Both the position numbers and the translations under genes were made by a program. A DNA stretch of 64,000 nt from Mucilaginibacter glaciei (GTDB taxonomy: Bacteria; Bacteroidota; Bacteroidia; Sphingobacteriales; Sphingobacteriaceae): the NCBI RefSeq assembly GCF_014773245.1, contig NZ_JACWMX010000008.1:1-64000 (forward strand), in the 5' to 3' direction. The notes below the pieces were generated by a model. The model was not told the origin of the DNA, did no database searches, and saw nothing but the letters and a program-made list of their open reading frames with translations. Shown here in pieces: positions 1 through 9,012 of this stretch (position 1 is the stretch's first letter; every line of letters begins with the position of its first letter).

Positions 1-72
1 AGAGCGTCTGAATGCCTCGCTGTACCTTAACTGCGAGGCTTCACCCTTTACTTTAATTACCTTATAACTCAT
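1..72 (-). CDS. N-terminal fragment of a probable IS3-type transposase OrfA
   Basis: Only the first 24 codons lie in the window; the gene runs off the left edge. The start is the ATG at 72-70, and the peptide ends in the string YSEAFRRS. That string resembles the 'YSxAFKRxVV' opening of the helix-turn-helix OrfA proteins of IS3-family elements in Bacteroidota. Directly upstream of the ATG is a perfect 7-bp inverted repeat with a 7-nt spacer (76-96). The identification rests on a short motif and should be treated as tentative; another small HTH protein is possible. Confidence 0.4.
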   Translation of the reverse strand, partial: MSYKVIKVKGEASQLRYSEAFRRS

Positions 73-75
73 TTT

Positions 76-96
76 GTTGACTATTTATTAGTCAAC
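76..96. repeat. Inverted repeat GTTGACT-N7-AGTCAAC upstream of the left-edge gene
   Basis: The 7-bp arms at 76-82 and 90-96 are perfectly complementary with a 7-nt A/T spacer, ending 3 nt before the ATG of the left-edge gene. It could be an operator for that gene or part of a leader that limits transposase expression. If the neighbour is an insertion sequence, its end may lie near 114, where the minus strand reads TGTCTTGTCCTG. That boundary is a guess. Confidence 0.45.
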
Positions 97-122
97 TTTT
101 TTCAGGACAAGACACTTAACAA

Positions 123-152
123 AAAAAGCCCCGGTCTCTCAACCGGGCTTTC
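123..152 (-). terminator. Rho-independent terminator of the M13 peptidase gene
   Basis: On the minus strand a GC-rich hairpin (AGCCCGGT, loop, ACCGGGGCT) is followed by a run of seven T. It lies 18 bases past the stop codon of the M13 peptidase. Confidence 0.8.
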
Positions 153-169
153 GTTTCATATCTAAAAAA

Positions 170-2239
170 TTACCACACCCTTATCCGGTCTTCAGGCTTT
201 TTGTAAAGCTTGTCGCCGGGTTGAATATTGAAGGCGTTGTACCAGGCATCTATGTTGGTGATAGGCGCGTTGGTGCGAAATTCTTCAGGTGAGTGCGGGT
301 CTGTCAGGATGCGTTGCGCAGCAGCCTCGGGGCGTTGCGATCCTCTCCAAACCTGTGCCCATGACAGGAAGAACCTTTGATCAGGCGTAAAGCCATCTAT
401 CTTTGTGGTCGATTGGCCTTGTTTGGTTTTCTTGAAGGCAGCGTAAGCTACGTTCAGCCCGCCTAAGTCTGCAAGGTTTTCACCCAGGGTTAATTTGCCA
501 TTTACGTGCACGGTATCTAAAACGGTAAAACCGTTGTATTGGTTTACAACCTGGTCCGCACGGCTTTTAAATTTGTCCGCATCATCTTTGGTCCACCAAT
601 CGCGCAGGGTGCCATCAGCATCATACTGACGGCCCTGGTCGTCAAAGCCGTGGGTCATTTCGTGACCGATAACAGCACCTATGCCGCCATAATTTACAGC
701 ATCATCTGCACCAAAATCAAAGAACGGGAACTGCAGGATGCCCGCAGGGAACATGATCTCGTTATTAGTTGGGCTGTAAGAGGCATTTACCGTTGGCGGG
801 CTCATGCCAAAGCGGGTGCGATCTACCGGTTTGCCCAAACGGGTAACGTTAAAGTTGTATCTCCATTTCGAGATGCGTTTTACGTTACCGTAGTAATCGT
901 TACGGTCAATAGTTAAACCACTATAGGTTTCCCATTTATCCGGGTAGCCGATCTTCACACTGAAGGCCGCCAGTTTTTTCAAAGCGCGTGCCTTGGTTAC
1001 GTCGCTCATCCAGGTAAGATTCTTGATGCGGTCGCCCAGGGTGATCTTCAGGTTATTTACAAGATTGACCATATATTGCTTGGCTGCAGGGGTGAAGTAC
1101 TTTTCCACATAAAGCTGGCCAAGCAATTCACCTAACGAACCATCTATCTGGCCGCTCAGGCGTTCGCTGCGCGGGGTTTGAGTTTGCTGGCCGCTTAATG
1201 CGCTGTTGTAAGCAAAGCTTGCCTTTACAAATGGTGAGCTTAACAATGAAGCCGACCCTTGCAAAATATTCCATTTTAAATAAGTTTTCCAGTCCTCAAC
1301 CGGGGTTGCGGCTAATAAAGCATCAGCATCTTTAAAAAAGGCAGGCTGGCCAACCAACAAAGTGTCCTGGCCGGTTACCTGTAATGCAGGCAGCAATTTA
1401 ACCCAGTTTAAATGCGGTGTTTGTTTGCTGAAATCGGCAACAGAGAATTTGTTATAGGTAGCATTCGGATCGCGTTGGGCTACACGGCTTAATTGCGATT
1501 TGGCTAACGATTTTTCCAGATTGTAAACCGTGGCAGCATTTTTTGCGGCGGCATCTGCGCTGGTACCCGTTAATGTAAACAACGTAGTAATGTAGTTTTT
1601 TAAGGCGTCCTGGATCTTTTTAGACCGGGCATCTTCCTTCAGGTAGTTATCCCTGTCGGGCAGGCTGGTGCCCCCTTGCCTTAGGCTTACAATATACTTA
1701 TCAACGTGTTTAGAATCCTGGCCAACGCCAAAGCCAAACAATGGACCGCCGATGCCGTTTACACGCTCGTAAACCATTTCATTAATCACACCATCCAGTG
1801 TTGTGATCTTGTCAATGCGCTGCAGCTCTGGTAAAATAGGGGTGTACCCTTTTTTATCTATAGCAACACTGTCCATGCCGCTGGCATACATATCTCCAAC
1901 GCGCTGTTTTAAGCTTCCTTTAGGCTGGCCGGCGGTTGCGCTTACGTCTTTCAGTAAACCTAAAAGTTTATCCGTATTGTTTTGGCGAAGGATGTTAAAG
2001 CTGCCCCAACGCGTTTCTTTCGCGGGGATGGCATTGGTTTTTATCCAGTTGCCGTTGGCGTAATCAAAAAAGTTATCGCCTGGCTTAACAGAGGGATTCA
2101 TGTTGGCAGGGTCGATGTATTTTTTTGGGGGATCGTTTGGCGAAGTGCCTTTTGCAGGCTTGCCGCCTTCTGTTGCAAACGCGTTAGCCGATAAGCTTAG
2201 GGCGCCAATCAGCATTAAGTTAGTGAACTTTAGTTTCAT
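170..2239 (-). CDS. M13 family zinc metallopeptidase (neprilysin/PepO-like), secreted
   Basis: Predicted exported zinc endopeptidase of 689 residues, the usual length for bacterial M13 (PepO/neprilysin-like) enzymes. A signal peptide covers about residues 1-22 with an 'ANAFA' cleavage region and no lipobox, so the enzyme is probably free in the periplasm or secreted. The N-terminal M13 domain spans roughly 50-430 and the catalytic domain 490-689. The zinc motif HEMTH is at 526-530, and the third ligand lies in GENLADLGG (E587, with D591 supporting). Both motifs are intact, so it should be active against short peptides. It stands alone with its own terminator; nothing nearby indicates a specific substrate. 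Confidence 0.93.
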   Translation of the reverse strand: MKLKFTNLMLIGALSLSANAFATEGGKPAKGTSPNDPPKKYIDPANMNPSVKPGDNFFDYANGNWIKTNAIPAKETRWGSFNILRQNNTDKLLGLLKDVSATAGQPKGSLKQRVGDMYASGMDSVAIDKKGYTPILPELQRIDKITTLDGVINEMVYERVNGIGGPLFGFGVGQDSKHVDKYIVSLRQGGTSLPDRDNYLKEDARSKKIQDALKNYITTLFTLTGTSADAAAKNAATVYNLEKSLAKSQLSRVAQRDPNATYNKFSVADFSKQTPHLNWVKLLPALQVTGQDTLLVGQPAFFKDADALLAATPVEDWKTYLKWNILQGSASLLSSPFVKASFAYNSALSGQQTQTPRSERLSGQIDGSLGELLGQLYVEKYFTPAAKQYMVNLVNNLKITLGDRIKNLTWMSDVTKARALKKLAAFSVKIGYPDKWETYSGLTIDRNDYYGNVKRISKWRYNFNVTRLGKPVDRTRFGMSPPTVNASYSPTNNEIMFPAGILQFPFFDFGADDAVNYGGIGAVIGHEMTHGFDDQGRQYDADGTLRDWWTKDDADKFKSRADQVVNQYNGFTVLDTVHVNGKLTLGENLADLGGLNVAYAAFKKTKQGQSTTKIDGFTPDQRFFLSWAQVWRGSQRPEAAAQRILTDPHSPEEFRTNAPITNIDAWYNAFNIQPGDKLYKKPEDRIRVW

Positions 2240-2551
2240 GTAATGTAGTTAAAGCTTAAAGTTAACTAATTATACATGAAAAGGACAAGCGTCAGGCAGC
2301 GTGCAGGCTACTTGTTAAACCAATTGATAATAATGGTTAACCTCGATAACCGAAGCATTGTAGCTAAAAAGCGATTTATAGGCACCGTTTTCATAACCGT
2401 TTTGGGTGTTAATTTAATATAAACGCCCTATTGTAAAATTATTGTTGCCAAGTAGTTATGTTATTCTATTTATAACCATTCTGCGGAAATTGTATAGCTG
2501 TGTACACTATAAAGTAAATTGCAAAGGGTAATCTTGTATTTTAGCCGCATT
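2240..2551. other. Divergent intergenic region, no gene seen
   Basis: About 310 bases between the divergently transcribed M13 peptidase and a small beta-barrel gene. It is A/T-rich and must hold promoters for both. A possible -7 element for the right-hand gene (TAATCTTG, 2529-2536) lacks a convincing TTTG partner. No ORF, hairpin with a T-run or repeat was recognised. Confidence 0.4.
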
Positions 2552-3055
2552 ATGAAAAAGCTGATCTTCATTATTTTCACCATAGCAACGTTCGCCGCAC
2601 ATGCCCAAACTGACCCAACTAAAACCCTTAGTCTGGGCTTTGACGTGGGCGCACCTTCCCAAAGTATCTACAGTATAGGCGTAGGTGGGTCGGCTAAGTT
2701 AGAGATCCCGATAGTAACGCCGGTAGTATTGAGTATTACGGCAGGCTATAATAGTTTTAGCTATAAAAGTTCATTAACAGGCAGCAATACATCGCAACCG
2801 GCGGCGGGCTTTATCCCGATAAAGGCTGGGGGTAAGTTTTATTTTGGCCCCGGCATATACTTGGAGGCCGAAGCAGGCAGCGCTATAGAAACCAATTACG
2901 CAAAAGACAAGCTATTTGCCTATGCGCTTGGCCCCGGGTTTATTTTCGCTACGGGTAAACATACCGGGATCGACCTCAGCATCAATTACGAAAACTGGGG
3001 CGGTGGCCGCTTGCGCCAAACTGCCATAAGGGTGGCGTATCGTTTAGGTTGGTAG
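2552..3055 (+). CDS. Small outer-membrane beta-barrel protein, function unknown
   Basis: 167 residues from the ATG at 2552. I chose this start because it opens a clean signal peptide (MKKLIFIIFTIATFAAHAQ); an in-frame TTG 33 bases upstream would only add residues in front of it. The mature part alternates hydrophobic and polar residues, is rich in Gly, Tyr and aromatic strand ends, and finishes 'AIRVAYRLGW' with an aromatic C-terminus, as in 8-stranded outer-membrane barrels. No specific family or ligand was recognised. It is a single gene between the M13 peptidase and gldFG. Confidence 0.7.
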   Translation: MKKLIFIIFTIATFAAHAQTDPTKTLSLGFDVGAPSQSIYSIGVGGSAKLEIPIVTPVVLSITAGYNSFSYKSSLTGSNTSQPAAGFIPIKAGGKFYFGPGIYLEAEAGSAIETNYAKDKLFAYALGPGFIFATGKHTGIDLSINYENWGGGRLRQTAIRVAYRLGW

Positions 3056-3167
3056 CGGTTGGTTGATAGGTTAGAGGGCTTGTAATAGTTATAAAGGTTG
3101 GGAAAAGCAGCTTTGCTTTGGCACATTATTATCGTAATTTCGGCGTTTAACACACAAACTTTACACC

Positions 3168-5570
3168 GTGTTCCCCATCTTTAAAAAAGAAATTACAACT
3201 TACTTCAGCTCGTTGGTAGCCTATGTTACTATTGGTGTTTTTTTGCTTGTTTTAGGATTGTTTTTATGGGTATTCCCCTATACCAGTATCCTGGCCTACG
3301 GTTACGCCGGGTTGGACAGCTTGTTTAGCACCGCGCCTTACCTGTTTATGTTTTTGGTACCCGCCATCACTATGCGCTCGCTGGCCGAGGAGCGGAGGGA
3401 AGGCACCTTTGAAATTTTGCTTACCCGCCCGCTTACTCATTTGCAGATAGTTTTGGGCAAATACTTTGCCGGGGTAGCCATCGTGCTTTTCGCGCTGGTG
3501 CCTACACTGGTTTACTATTACTCAGTTTATACCCTGGGCACGCCGCAGGGTAATATAGATACAGGTGCGGTCATCGGTTCATACATCGGCTTGTTTTTAT
3601 TAGGTGCGGCTTTTACCGCAATCGGGTTATTTGCATCGTCGGTAAGTAAAAACCAGGTTATCGCCTTTACCATCGCCGTTTTTCTGTGCTTTTTCTTTTA
3701 TAGCGGGTTCAATTCGTTGAATAGTATTCTTTCCCTGCAAAGCTGGGGGCTGTCGTCATTAGGTATCACCGAGCATTACGAATCTATCAGTCGTGGGGTA
3801 TTGGATACCCGCGATCTGGTTTATTTTATCGTCCTCTCCACCTTATTTATATGGCTTACACTTTTTGTGATCCATCGCCAGTTAAAAAAGAAATTTGTCA
3901 ATACCGCGTTCCTAACCACGCTCGGGTTGATGCTATCTGTCAGCTTGATATCAGTTAAAATATTTACAAGGTTCGATTTCACTACCGAGAAGCGCTTTAC
4001 CCTTTCGCCGGTTAGCCGCCATCTGGTAGATAACCTGCAGCAAAATGTGATTGTGACCGTTTATCTGCAAGGCGACAACTTCCCCGGCGGAATGAAGCGG
4101 CTGCAATCGGCCACTAAGGATATGCTGAGTGATTTGCAGGCTTACAGTCACAGCAAACTCACCTTCGCCTTTATAGATCCGCTGAAAGGCGTGGCCGAAG
4201 ATCAGCAAAAACCGGTGTTTGACGACCTGGAAGCAAAGGGCATCCTGGCGCAAAACCTGAGTGTTAAAACGGACGACGGCGTATCGCAAAAGGTGATCTT
4301 CCCTTTCGCGCTGGTAAACTACGGCGATAAAAGCATCGCCGTAAAGCTATTGGAAACCCAAAGTAGCGTAAACGTAACGCCCGACGAAGTGCTGAACAAT
4401 TCCATCCAAAACCTGGAATATGCCTTTGCATCGGCCATTAAAAAACTGACCCACGGGGGTAAAGAACGGATCGGTTTTACCGAAGGCCACGGCGAGTTGA
4501 CCGATCTGCAACTGAACGATGCCATGCGGTCTTTAAGCGATGGTTTTTTGGTGGGCAGGGTTGATCTGAAAACTATTGCATTCGACAGCCTCAGAAAAAT
4601 AAGCCTGCTGATTGTGCCCAAACCGGATAAGGCTTTTACCGAGTTAGAGAAGTTTAAGGTAGACCAGTTTCTGATGCGCGGCGGCAGGGTACTTTGGGCG
4701 CTTGACCAGGTAACTGCCGAGCTGGACAGCATGCATAATCACGGTAATGAACAGTTGGCATTTAACAAGCAATTGAACCTGGATGACCAGCTGTTTGGAT
4801 ACGGCGTACGCATTAACTACGACCTGATTGCCGATATGAACGCCATGCAGATCCCGGTAACTACGGGTGACGTGGGCGGCCAGCCGCAGATACAGCTGCT
4901 GCCCTGGTTATTTTACCCTGTTTATGTGCCCCTGGCCAAACACCCCATCGTTAAAAATCTGGATGGGATCAGCAGTCAGTTTGCCAGTACTATCGACCTG
5001 ATAGATGTAAAGAATATTAAAAAGACGGTACTGCTTGCATCGTCGCCGTTTAATAAGGTGATCAAAACGCCTCATATGCTGTCGTTACAGGCCCTGCAGC
5101 AGCAACCCGACCCTAAGGAGTTTCAAAGCCAGCCAAAAAATACGGCCGTTTTGTTAGAAGGGCGGTTTGCATCAGATTATAAGGACCGTGCCGTGCCGGA
5201 AGGCCTGACCGATCAAGTGCCCATTATCGCTCAAAGCAAGCCTACAAAAATGGTAGTATTGAGTGACGGCGACATGTTAAAGAACCAGGTAAGCCCGGAT
5301 GGGTCGCCCTTCCCGTTAGGGTATGACCGTTACAGCCGCCAAAGCTATGCCAACAAGAATTTTTTACTGAACATAGCCGACTACATGACGGATGATTCGG
5401 GACTGATCTCCCTGCGGTCGAAAGAGATCAAGATCCGCCTGCTGAGCCGCGCCCGCATCCGCAGCGAAAAGTTGTACTGGCAATTAGTTAATAACATTGT
5501 GCCGATAGGGATGGTGTTAATATTTGCTATTTTTCAACATTATATCCGCAAGCGAAAGTATGCTCATTAA
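3168..5570 (+). CDS. GldF-GldG fusion: ABC-2 permease joined to Gldg substrate-binding-like domain
   Basis: 800 residues. Residues 1 to about 240 form an ABC-2 permease of GldF type with about six membrane segments and the conserved 'SLAEERREGTFE' loop between the first two. From about 245 onward is a GldG domain: a membrane anchor (about 247-266), then a long periplasmic region ending in a second helix (VPIGMVLIFAIF) and a basic tail. In flavobacteria gldF and gldG are separate genes whose products, with the ATPase GldA, support gliding and type IX secretion. Here they are one reading frame. The start is a GTG at 3168, matching the usual GldF N-terminus (MFPIFKKE); no in-frame ATG fits better. 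No gldA-like ATPase lies in the window. dnaN starts 35 bases after the stop. Confidence 0.88.
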   Translation: MFPIFKKEITTYFSSLVAYVTIGVFLLVLGLFLWVFPYTSILAYGYAGLDSLFSTAPYLFMFLVPAITMRSLAEERREGTFEILLTRPLTHLQIVLGKYFAGVAIVLFALVPTLVYYYSVYTLGTPQGNIDTGAVIGSYIGLFLLGAAFTAIGLFASSVSKNQVIAFTIAVFLCFFFYSGFNSLNSILSLQSWGLSSLGITEHYESISRGVLDTRDLVYFIVLSTLFIWLTLFVIHRQLKKKFVNTAFLTTLGLMLSVSLISVKIFTRFDFTTEKRFTLSPVSRHLVDNLQQNVIVTVYLQGDNFPGGMKRLQSATKDMLSDLQAYSHSKLTFAFIDPLKGVAEDQQKPVFDDLEAKGILAQNLSVKTDDGVSQKVIFPFALVNYGDKSIAVKLLETQSSVNVTPDEVLNNSIQNLEYAFASAIKKLTHGGKERIGFTEGHGELTDLQLNDAMRSLSDGFLVGRVDLKTIAFDSLRKISLLIVPKPDKAFTELEKFKVDQFLMRGGRVLWALDQVTAELDSMHNHGNEQLAFNKQLNLDDQLFGYGVRINYDLIADMNAMQIPVTTGDVGGQPQIQLLPWLFYPVYVPLAKHPIVKNLDGISSQFASTIDLIDVKNIKKTVLLASSPFNKVIKTPHMLSLQALQQQPDPKEFQSQPKNTAVLLEGRFASDYKDRAVPEGLTDQVPIIAQSKPTKMVVLSDGDMLKNQVSPDGSPFPLGYDRYSRQSYANKNFLLNIADYMTDDSGLISLRSKEIKIRLLSRARIRSEKLYWQLVNNIVPIGMVLIFAIFQHYIRKRKYAH

Positions 5571-5605
5571 ATTTTATACTTTTGATAGATAAACGTTAAA
5601 CACAC

Positions 5606-6730
5606 ATGAGATTTATAGTTTCCACTTCAACCTTACTAAAGCAATTGCAGTCTGTAAGCGGCGCGTTAAGCAATAGCACGGTATTGCCTATTCTGGAAAA
5701 CTTTTTGTTCGAGATAAAAGACGGAAACCTAACCATTTCTGCAACCGACCTGCAAACCAGCATGACCACTTCTTTATCTGTAGAAGCTAAAGAAAATGGC
5801 CGCATAGCTATACCGTCACGGATCTTATTAGATACCTTGAAATCTTTACCGGAACAGCCTGTAGCCTTTTCTGTGGACGATAAAACGTTTGCTATTGAGA
5901 TAAGCGCAGGCGATGGTAAATACAAACTGAGCGGCGAAAACGGCGAGGACTTCCCGAAGATCCCGGTGGTGGAGAATGCATCATCAGTAAACCTGCCGGC
6001 ATCCGTACTGGGCGAGGCGATCAATAAAACCATTTTCGCGGTAAGTAACGATGAGTTGCGCCCCGCTATGACGGGTGTTTACTGCCAGTTAAGCAGCCAA
6101 CATTTAACCTTTGTAGCTACCGATGCCCACAAGCTGGTACGCTACCGCCGTAAGGATGCCAAAGCCGATAGCACAACCTCATTCATATTACCTAAAAAGG
6201 CATTAACGCTGTTGAAGTCAGCCTTACCGGCCGACGATGTGAATGTTTCTGTTGAATACAACAGCACCAGTGCTTTTTTTAAATTTGGTAACATCAACCT
6301 GGTTTGTCGTTTAATTGACGAGCGCTACCCGGATTATGAGGCCGTGATCCCTAAAGAGAACCCGAACAAATTGGCTATCGACCGCTTATCGTTCTTAGGC
6401 TCATTAAGCCGTGTGGCTATCTACGCCAATAAAACCACGCACCAGGTAAGGTTAAAAATAACCGGCAGCGAGTTAAATATTTCATCAGAAGATATTGACT
6501 TTGCTAACGAAGCGCATGAGCGATTAAGCTGCCAGTACGAAGGTGAAGACCTGGAGATTGGTTTCAACGCCCGTTTCCTTATAGAGATGCTGAAGAATTT
6601 AAGCTGCGAAGAGGTGTCGTTAGAAATGTCGACCCCTAACCGTGCCGGCTTATTGCTGCCACAAGGCGGCGACGAGAACGAAGACGTACTAATGCTGGTG
6701 ATGCCGGTAATGCTGAATAGCTACGCGTAA
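5606..6730 (+). CDS. dnaN: DNA polymerase III subunit beta (sliding clamp)
   Basis: 374 residues, the normal length for the ring-forming processivity clamp of the replicative polymerase. The start MRFIVSTSTLLKQL and the 'LPILENFLFE' segment are typical. Three clamp folds fit at about 1-120, 130-245 and 250-374, ending in the 'LLLPQ...VLMLVMPVML' signature of the third domain. A -7-like TACTTTTG (5577-5584) precedes the ATG by 21 bases without a clear -33 TTTG. It is not adjacent to dnaA, which is common in Bacteroidota. A strong hairpin terminator follows. Confidence 0.97.
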   Translation: MRFIVSTSTLLKQLQSVSGALSNSTVLPILENFLFEIKDGNLTISATDLQTSMTTSLSVEAKENGRIAIPSRILLDTLKSLPEQPVAFSVDDKTFAIEISAGDGKYKLSGENGEDFPKIPVVENASSVNLPASVLGEAINKTIFAVSNDELRPAMTGVYCQLSSQHLTFVATDAHKLVRYRRKDAKADSTTSFILPKKALTLLKSALPADDVNVSVEYNSTSAFFKFGNINLVCRLIDERYPDYEAVIPKENPNKLAIDRLSFLGSLSRVAIYANKTTHQVRLKITGSELNISSEDIDFANEAHERLSCQYEGEDLEIGFNARFLIEMLKNLSCEEVSLEMSTPNRAGLLLPQGGDENEDVLMLVMPVMLNSYA

Positions 6731-6796
6731 TTAGTTTTGAGTGGTGAGTGATGAGTTAAATAGAACTAACTGACAACTTCGACACACATAACTTCA

Positions 6797-6830
6797 CAAA
6801 AAAGTCCGGGATATTTCCCGGACTTTTTTG
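6797..6830. terminator. Terminator after dnaN
   Basis: AAAAAAGTCCGGG, a short loop, then CCCGGACTTTTTT. It is a near-perfect hairpin flanked by A-run and T-run, so it could act in both directions. It lies 66 bases past the dnaN stop. Confidence 0.85.
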
Positions 6831-6885
6831 TTGACCGGATAACAAAACCTATAATTGCACAGTTATATAGCATCTGCCCGTTTAT

Positions 6886-7554
6886 ATGAATATGAAGTTA
6901 CCCGTTTTAGTTGTTGTGCTATTGGCTGTTGCACTTGCATCCTGCAAAAAAACAGATGATGCCCCTACGGTGGTACAAACCACTAACTTAAACGTAGTGA
7001 ATGCCTTTACAGATACCCTTAACTATTACGTGAATGGTACCAGGGTTAACGTGTCATCAAGCTTATATCCTTTAGGTTCATCGGGATATATAGGCGTGGC
7101 GGTAGGGCAGCAGAATTATGATTTTAAGCGACCGTTGAGCCCTGTAGTATTGTTTAATAGGTCGCTTGCATTAGATAGCGGTAAAACCTATACGCTTTAC
7201 GTGGCCGGCCGCAGTACCGATCTTACTTTTACTACCTTAGATACTTTACAGGCGGATACTGCAAATAGGGCCCGCATCAGGTTTGTGAATGCTGCACCCG
7301 ATGCCGGGAATTTGGATGTGATGGTTGGCGATACGGTTAAGTTTAAGGTGCGGGCTTTTAAAACGGCTACAGTATTTTTGCCGGTAAATGCCGGGCTCAA
7401 GCGGATAAGGGTTTACCAGTCGGGTAGTACAATAGCTAAAATCGACGAGACCCGCACATTAATTGCCGGGCGGGTTTATACTTTATTTACTAAAGGTAAA
7501 TTAAACGGCGCGGGCGATGCCGTATTAGGTACCGGTTTAGTAGTTAACAGATAA
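6886..7554 (+). CDS. DUF4397 domain lipoprotein (first of a pair)
   Basis: 222 residues. A lipoprotein signal ends at the lipobox 'ALASC' followed by KK, so the protein is probably outer-membrane anchored. The mature part contains DUF4397-type beta-sandwich repeats, recognisable from 'LNVVNAFTDTLNYYVNGT' near residue 37 and 'IRFVNAAPDAGNLDVMVGD' near residue 130. The molecular role of DUF4397 is not known; related domains occur in cell-surface proteins. The next gene starts 5 bases later and encodes a similar protein, so the two form an operon. An ATG two codons downstream (6892) is an equally possible start. Confidence 0.8.
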   Translation: MNMKLPVLVVVLLAVALASCKKTDDAPTVVQTTNLNVVNAFTDTLNYYVNGTRVNVSSSLYPLGSSGYIGVAVGQQNYDFKRPLSPVVLFNRSLALDSGKTYTLYVAGRSTDLTFTTLDTLQADTANRARIRFVNAAPDAGNLDVMVGDTVKFKVRAFKTATVFLPVNAGLKRIRVYQSGSTIAKIDETRTLIAGRVYTLFTKGKLNGAGDAVLGTGLVVNR

Positions 7555-7559
7555 TTGAA

Positions 7560-8312
7560 ATGACCAAAAATAACAGGAGCTATATATCGGTTTGCCTTTG
7601 CTTGTTTATCATCGGTGTAATGGTGTTGCCTATGCTATCATCGTGCGGTAAAAGCGGTGTGAGTGTGAGTACCGCCAATGCGCAGATCAACCTGATCAAT
7701 GTAAGCCCGGACGTACGGCCTTTTAACCTGTATAGCCGCATCAACAATACGTATATTTTGTTCGGTACAACCAACTACACCTACCCAACTCCGTCGGGCT
7801 ACTTTTTGTTAAATACAGTAGATTCGCCTTATCTGTTGCGCCCCACTGTAATTAACAATGTCGATATTACTAATTTACTACCCCCGCAAGGAGGCTTCAA
7901 GCCCAATGTAAGATACACCTGGTTGGTTACCGGTTTACGTTCTGACAGTTCTCTTACCTCATTGATAGTTGCTGATACAGGCAGTGCACCTGCAATTGGC
8001 CGGGGTAAGGTGCGGTTTATTAATGCATCTACCAATGCGCCGCTGCTTAATATGACATTGAATGATACAACCGCTTTTAGCCGGATAGGTTACAAAGGTG
8101 TAACCAAGTACTTAGAAGTTACTGCGGGTAACTATAATATTAATGTAAGCGCATCATCTGCCCCGGGCGTAGCTTTAAAAACGCTCACCAACGTAACCAT
8201 ATTGGATGGCAGCCTATATACCATTTATGCCTACGGCTTAACCGGCAGGGCTGATACCGCCGCCTTTAATACTAACGTTATCCTCAATACCATCCCGCTG
8301 AAATATAATTAA
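7560..8312 (+). CDS. DUF4397 domain lipoprotein (second of a pair)
   Basis: 250 residues, with a hydrophobic signal and lipobox 'MLSSC' followed by GKSG, so predicted surface or periplasmic lipoprotein. The two-part mature region ('INLINVSPDVRPFNLYSRINN' near 42 and 'VRFINASTNAPLLNMTLND' near 150) matches the DUF4397 pattern of the preceding gene. The pair probably arose by duplication and is co-transcribed with a 5-base gap. Function is not known from sequence. Confidence 0.78.
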   Translation: MTKNNRSYISVCLCLFIIGVMVLPMLSSCGKSGVSVSTANAQINLINVSPDVRPFNLYSRINNTYILFGTTNYTYPTPSGYFLLNTVDSPYLLRPTVINNVDITNLLPPQGGFKPNVRYTWLVTGLRSDSSLTSLIVADTGSAPAIGRGKVRFINASTNAPLLNMTLNDTTAFSRIGYKGVTKYLEVTAGNYNINVSASSAPGVALKTLTNVTILDGSLYTIYAYGLTGRADTAAFNTNVILNTIPLKYN

Positions 8313-8357
8313 GGGTTTCCGCTTAATCTTTATATTTTTGGCTAAAATTTAAACACC

Positions 8358-9005
8358 TTGGAATTAATACACAGCCTGATAGATTTTATCCTGCATATTG
8401 ATAAGCACCTTGCGCAGATAACCAGCCAATACCAAAGCTGGACATACCTTATCCTGTTCCTGATCATTTTTGCCGAGACCGGTTTTGTGGTTACCCCATT
8501 CCTGCCGGGCGATTCGTTACTGTTTGCGGCAGGTGCCCTTATCGCAGGTGGCAAAACCGGACTGGATATTTATGTGTTGGGGATTATTTTAGTGATAGCA
8601 GCTTTTACAGGCAACACGGTAAACTACCTATTAGGTAATTACCTTGGCCCCAAAGTTTTTAAACCCGAGAACAAGATTCTGAAACTGGAATATTACCTCA
8701 AAACCAAAGAGTTTTTTGATAAGTATGGCGGCAAAGCTGTTATCTTCAGCCGGTTTTTACCGATCATCCGTACCGTCGCACCTTTTGTTGCAGGGGTAGG
8801 GGCTATGCCTTTGGGCAAATATAGTTTGTACAATATTGTAGGTGGCTTGGCCTGGGTACTGAGCTTTTTAGTATTGGGATATTTCTTCGGTAATATCGAA
8901 GTGGTAAAACGCAATTTTACTTTGGTGGTAGTTGCTATAATTGTTCTGTCTATTATCCCGCCTATTTATGCTGCAATTACCAGTAAAAAAACTCAAAAAT
9001 CTTAA
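8358..9005 (+). CDS. DedA family membrane protein
   Basis: 215 residues of the DedA/SNARE-associated family of inner-membrane proteins, implicated in flipping or recycling undecaprenyl phosphate and phospholipids. Family signatures are present: 'FAETGFVVTPFLPGDSLLFAAG' (about 36-57), 'FSRFLPIIRTVAPFVAGVGAM' with the conserved F-x-R-x-x-P-x-x-R core (about 131-151) and a C-terminal membrane helix. The start is the TTG at 8358; no ATG fits the family N-terminus. A -7-like TATTTTTG (8333-8340) lies 17 bases upstream. The gene ends 7 bases from the convergent phospholipase gene. Confidence 0.92.
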   Translation: MELIHSLIDFILHIDKHLAQITSQYQSWTYLILFLIIFAETGFVVTPFLPGDSLLFAAGALIAGGKTGLDIYVLGIILVIAAFTGNTVNYLLGNYLGPKVFKPENKILKLEYYLKTKEFFDKYGGKAVIFSRFLPIIRTVAPFVAGVGAMPLGKYSLYNIVGGLAWVLSFLVLGYFFGNIEVVKRNFTLVVVAIIVLSIIPPIYAAITSKKTQKS

Positions 9006-9012
9006 ATAATAA

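Noticed and set aside
539..916. 125-residue ORF opposite the M13 peptidase
   Set aside because: It is a shadow of the catalytic-domain coding sequence; no family, no regulatory signals.
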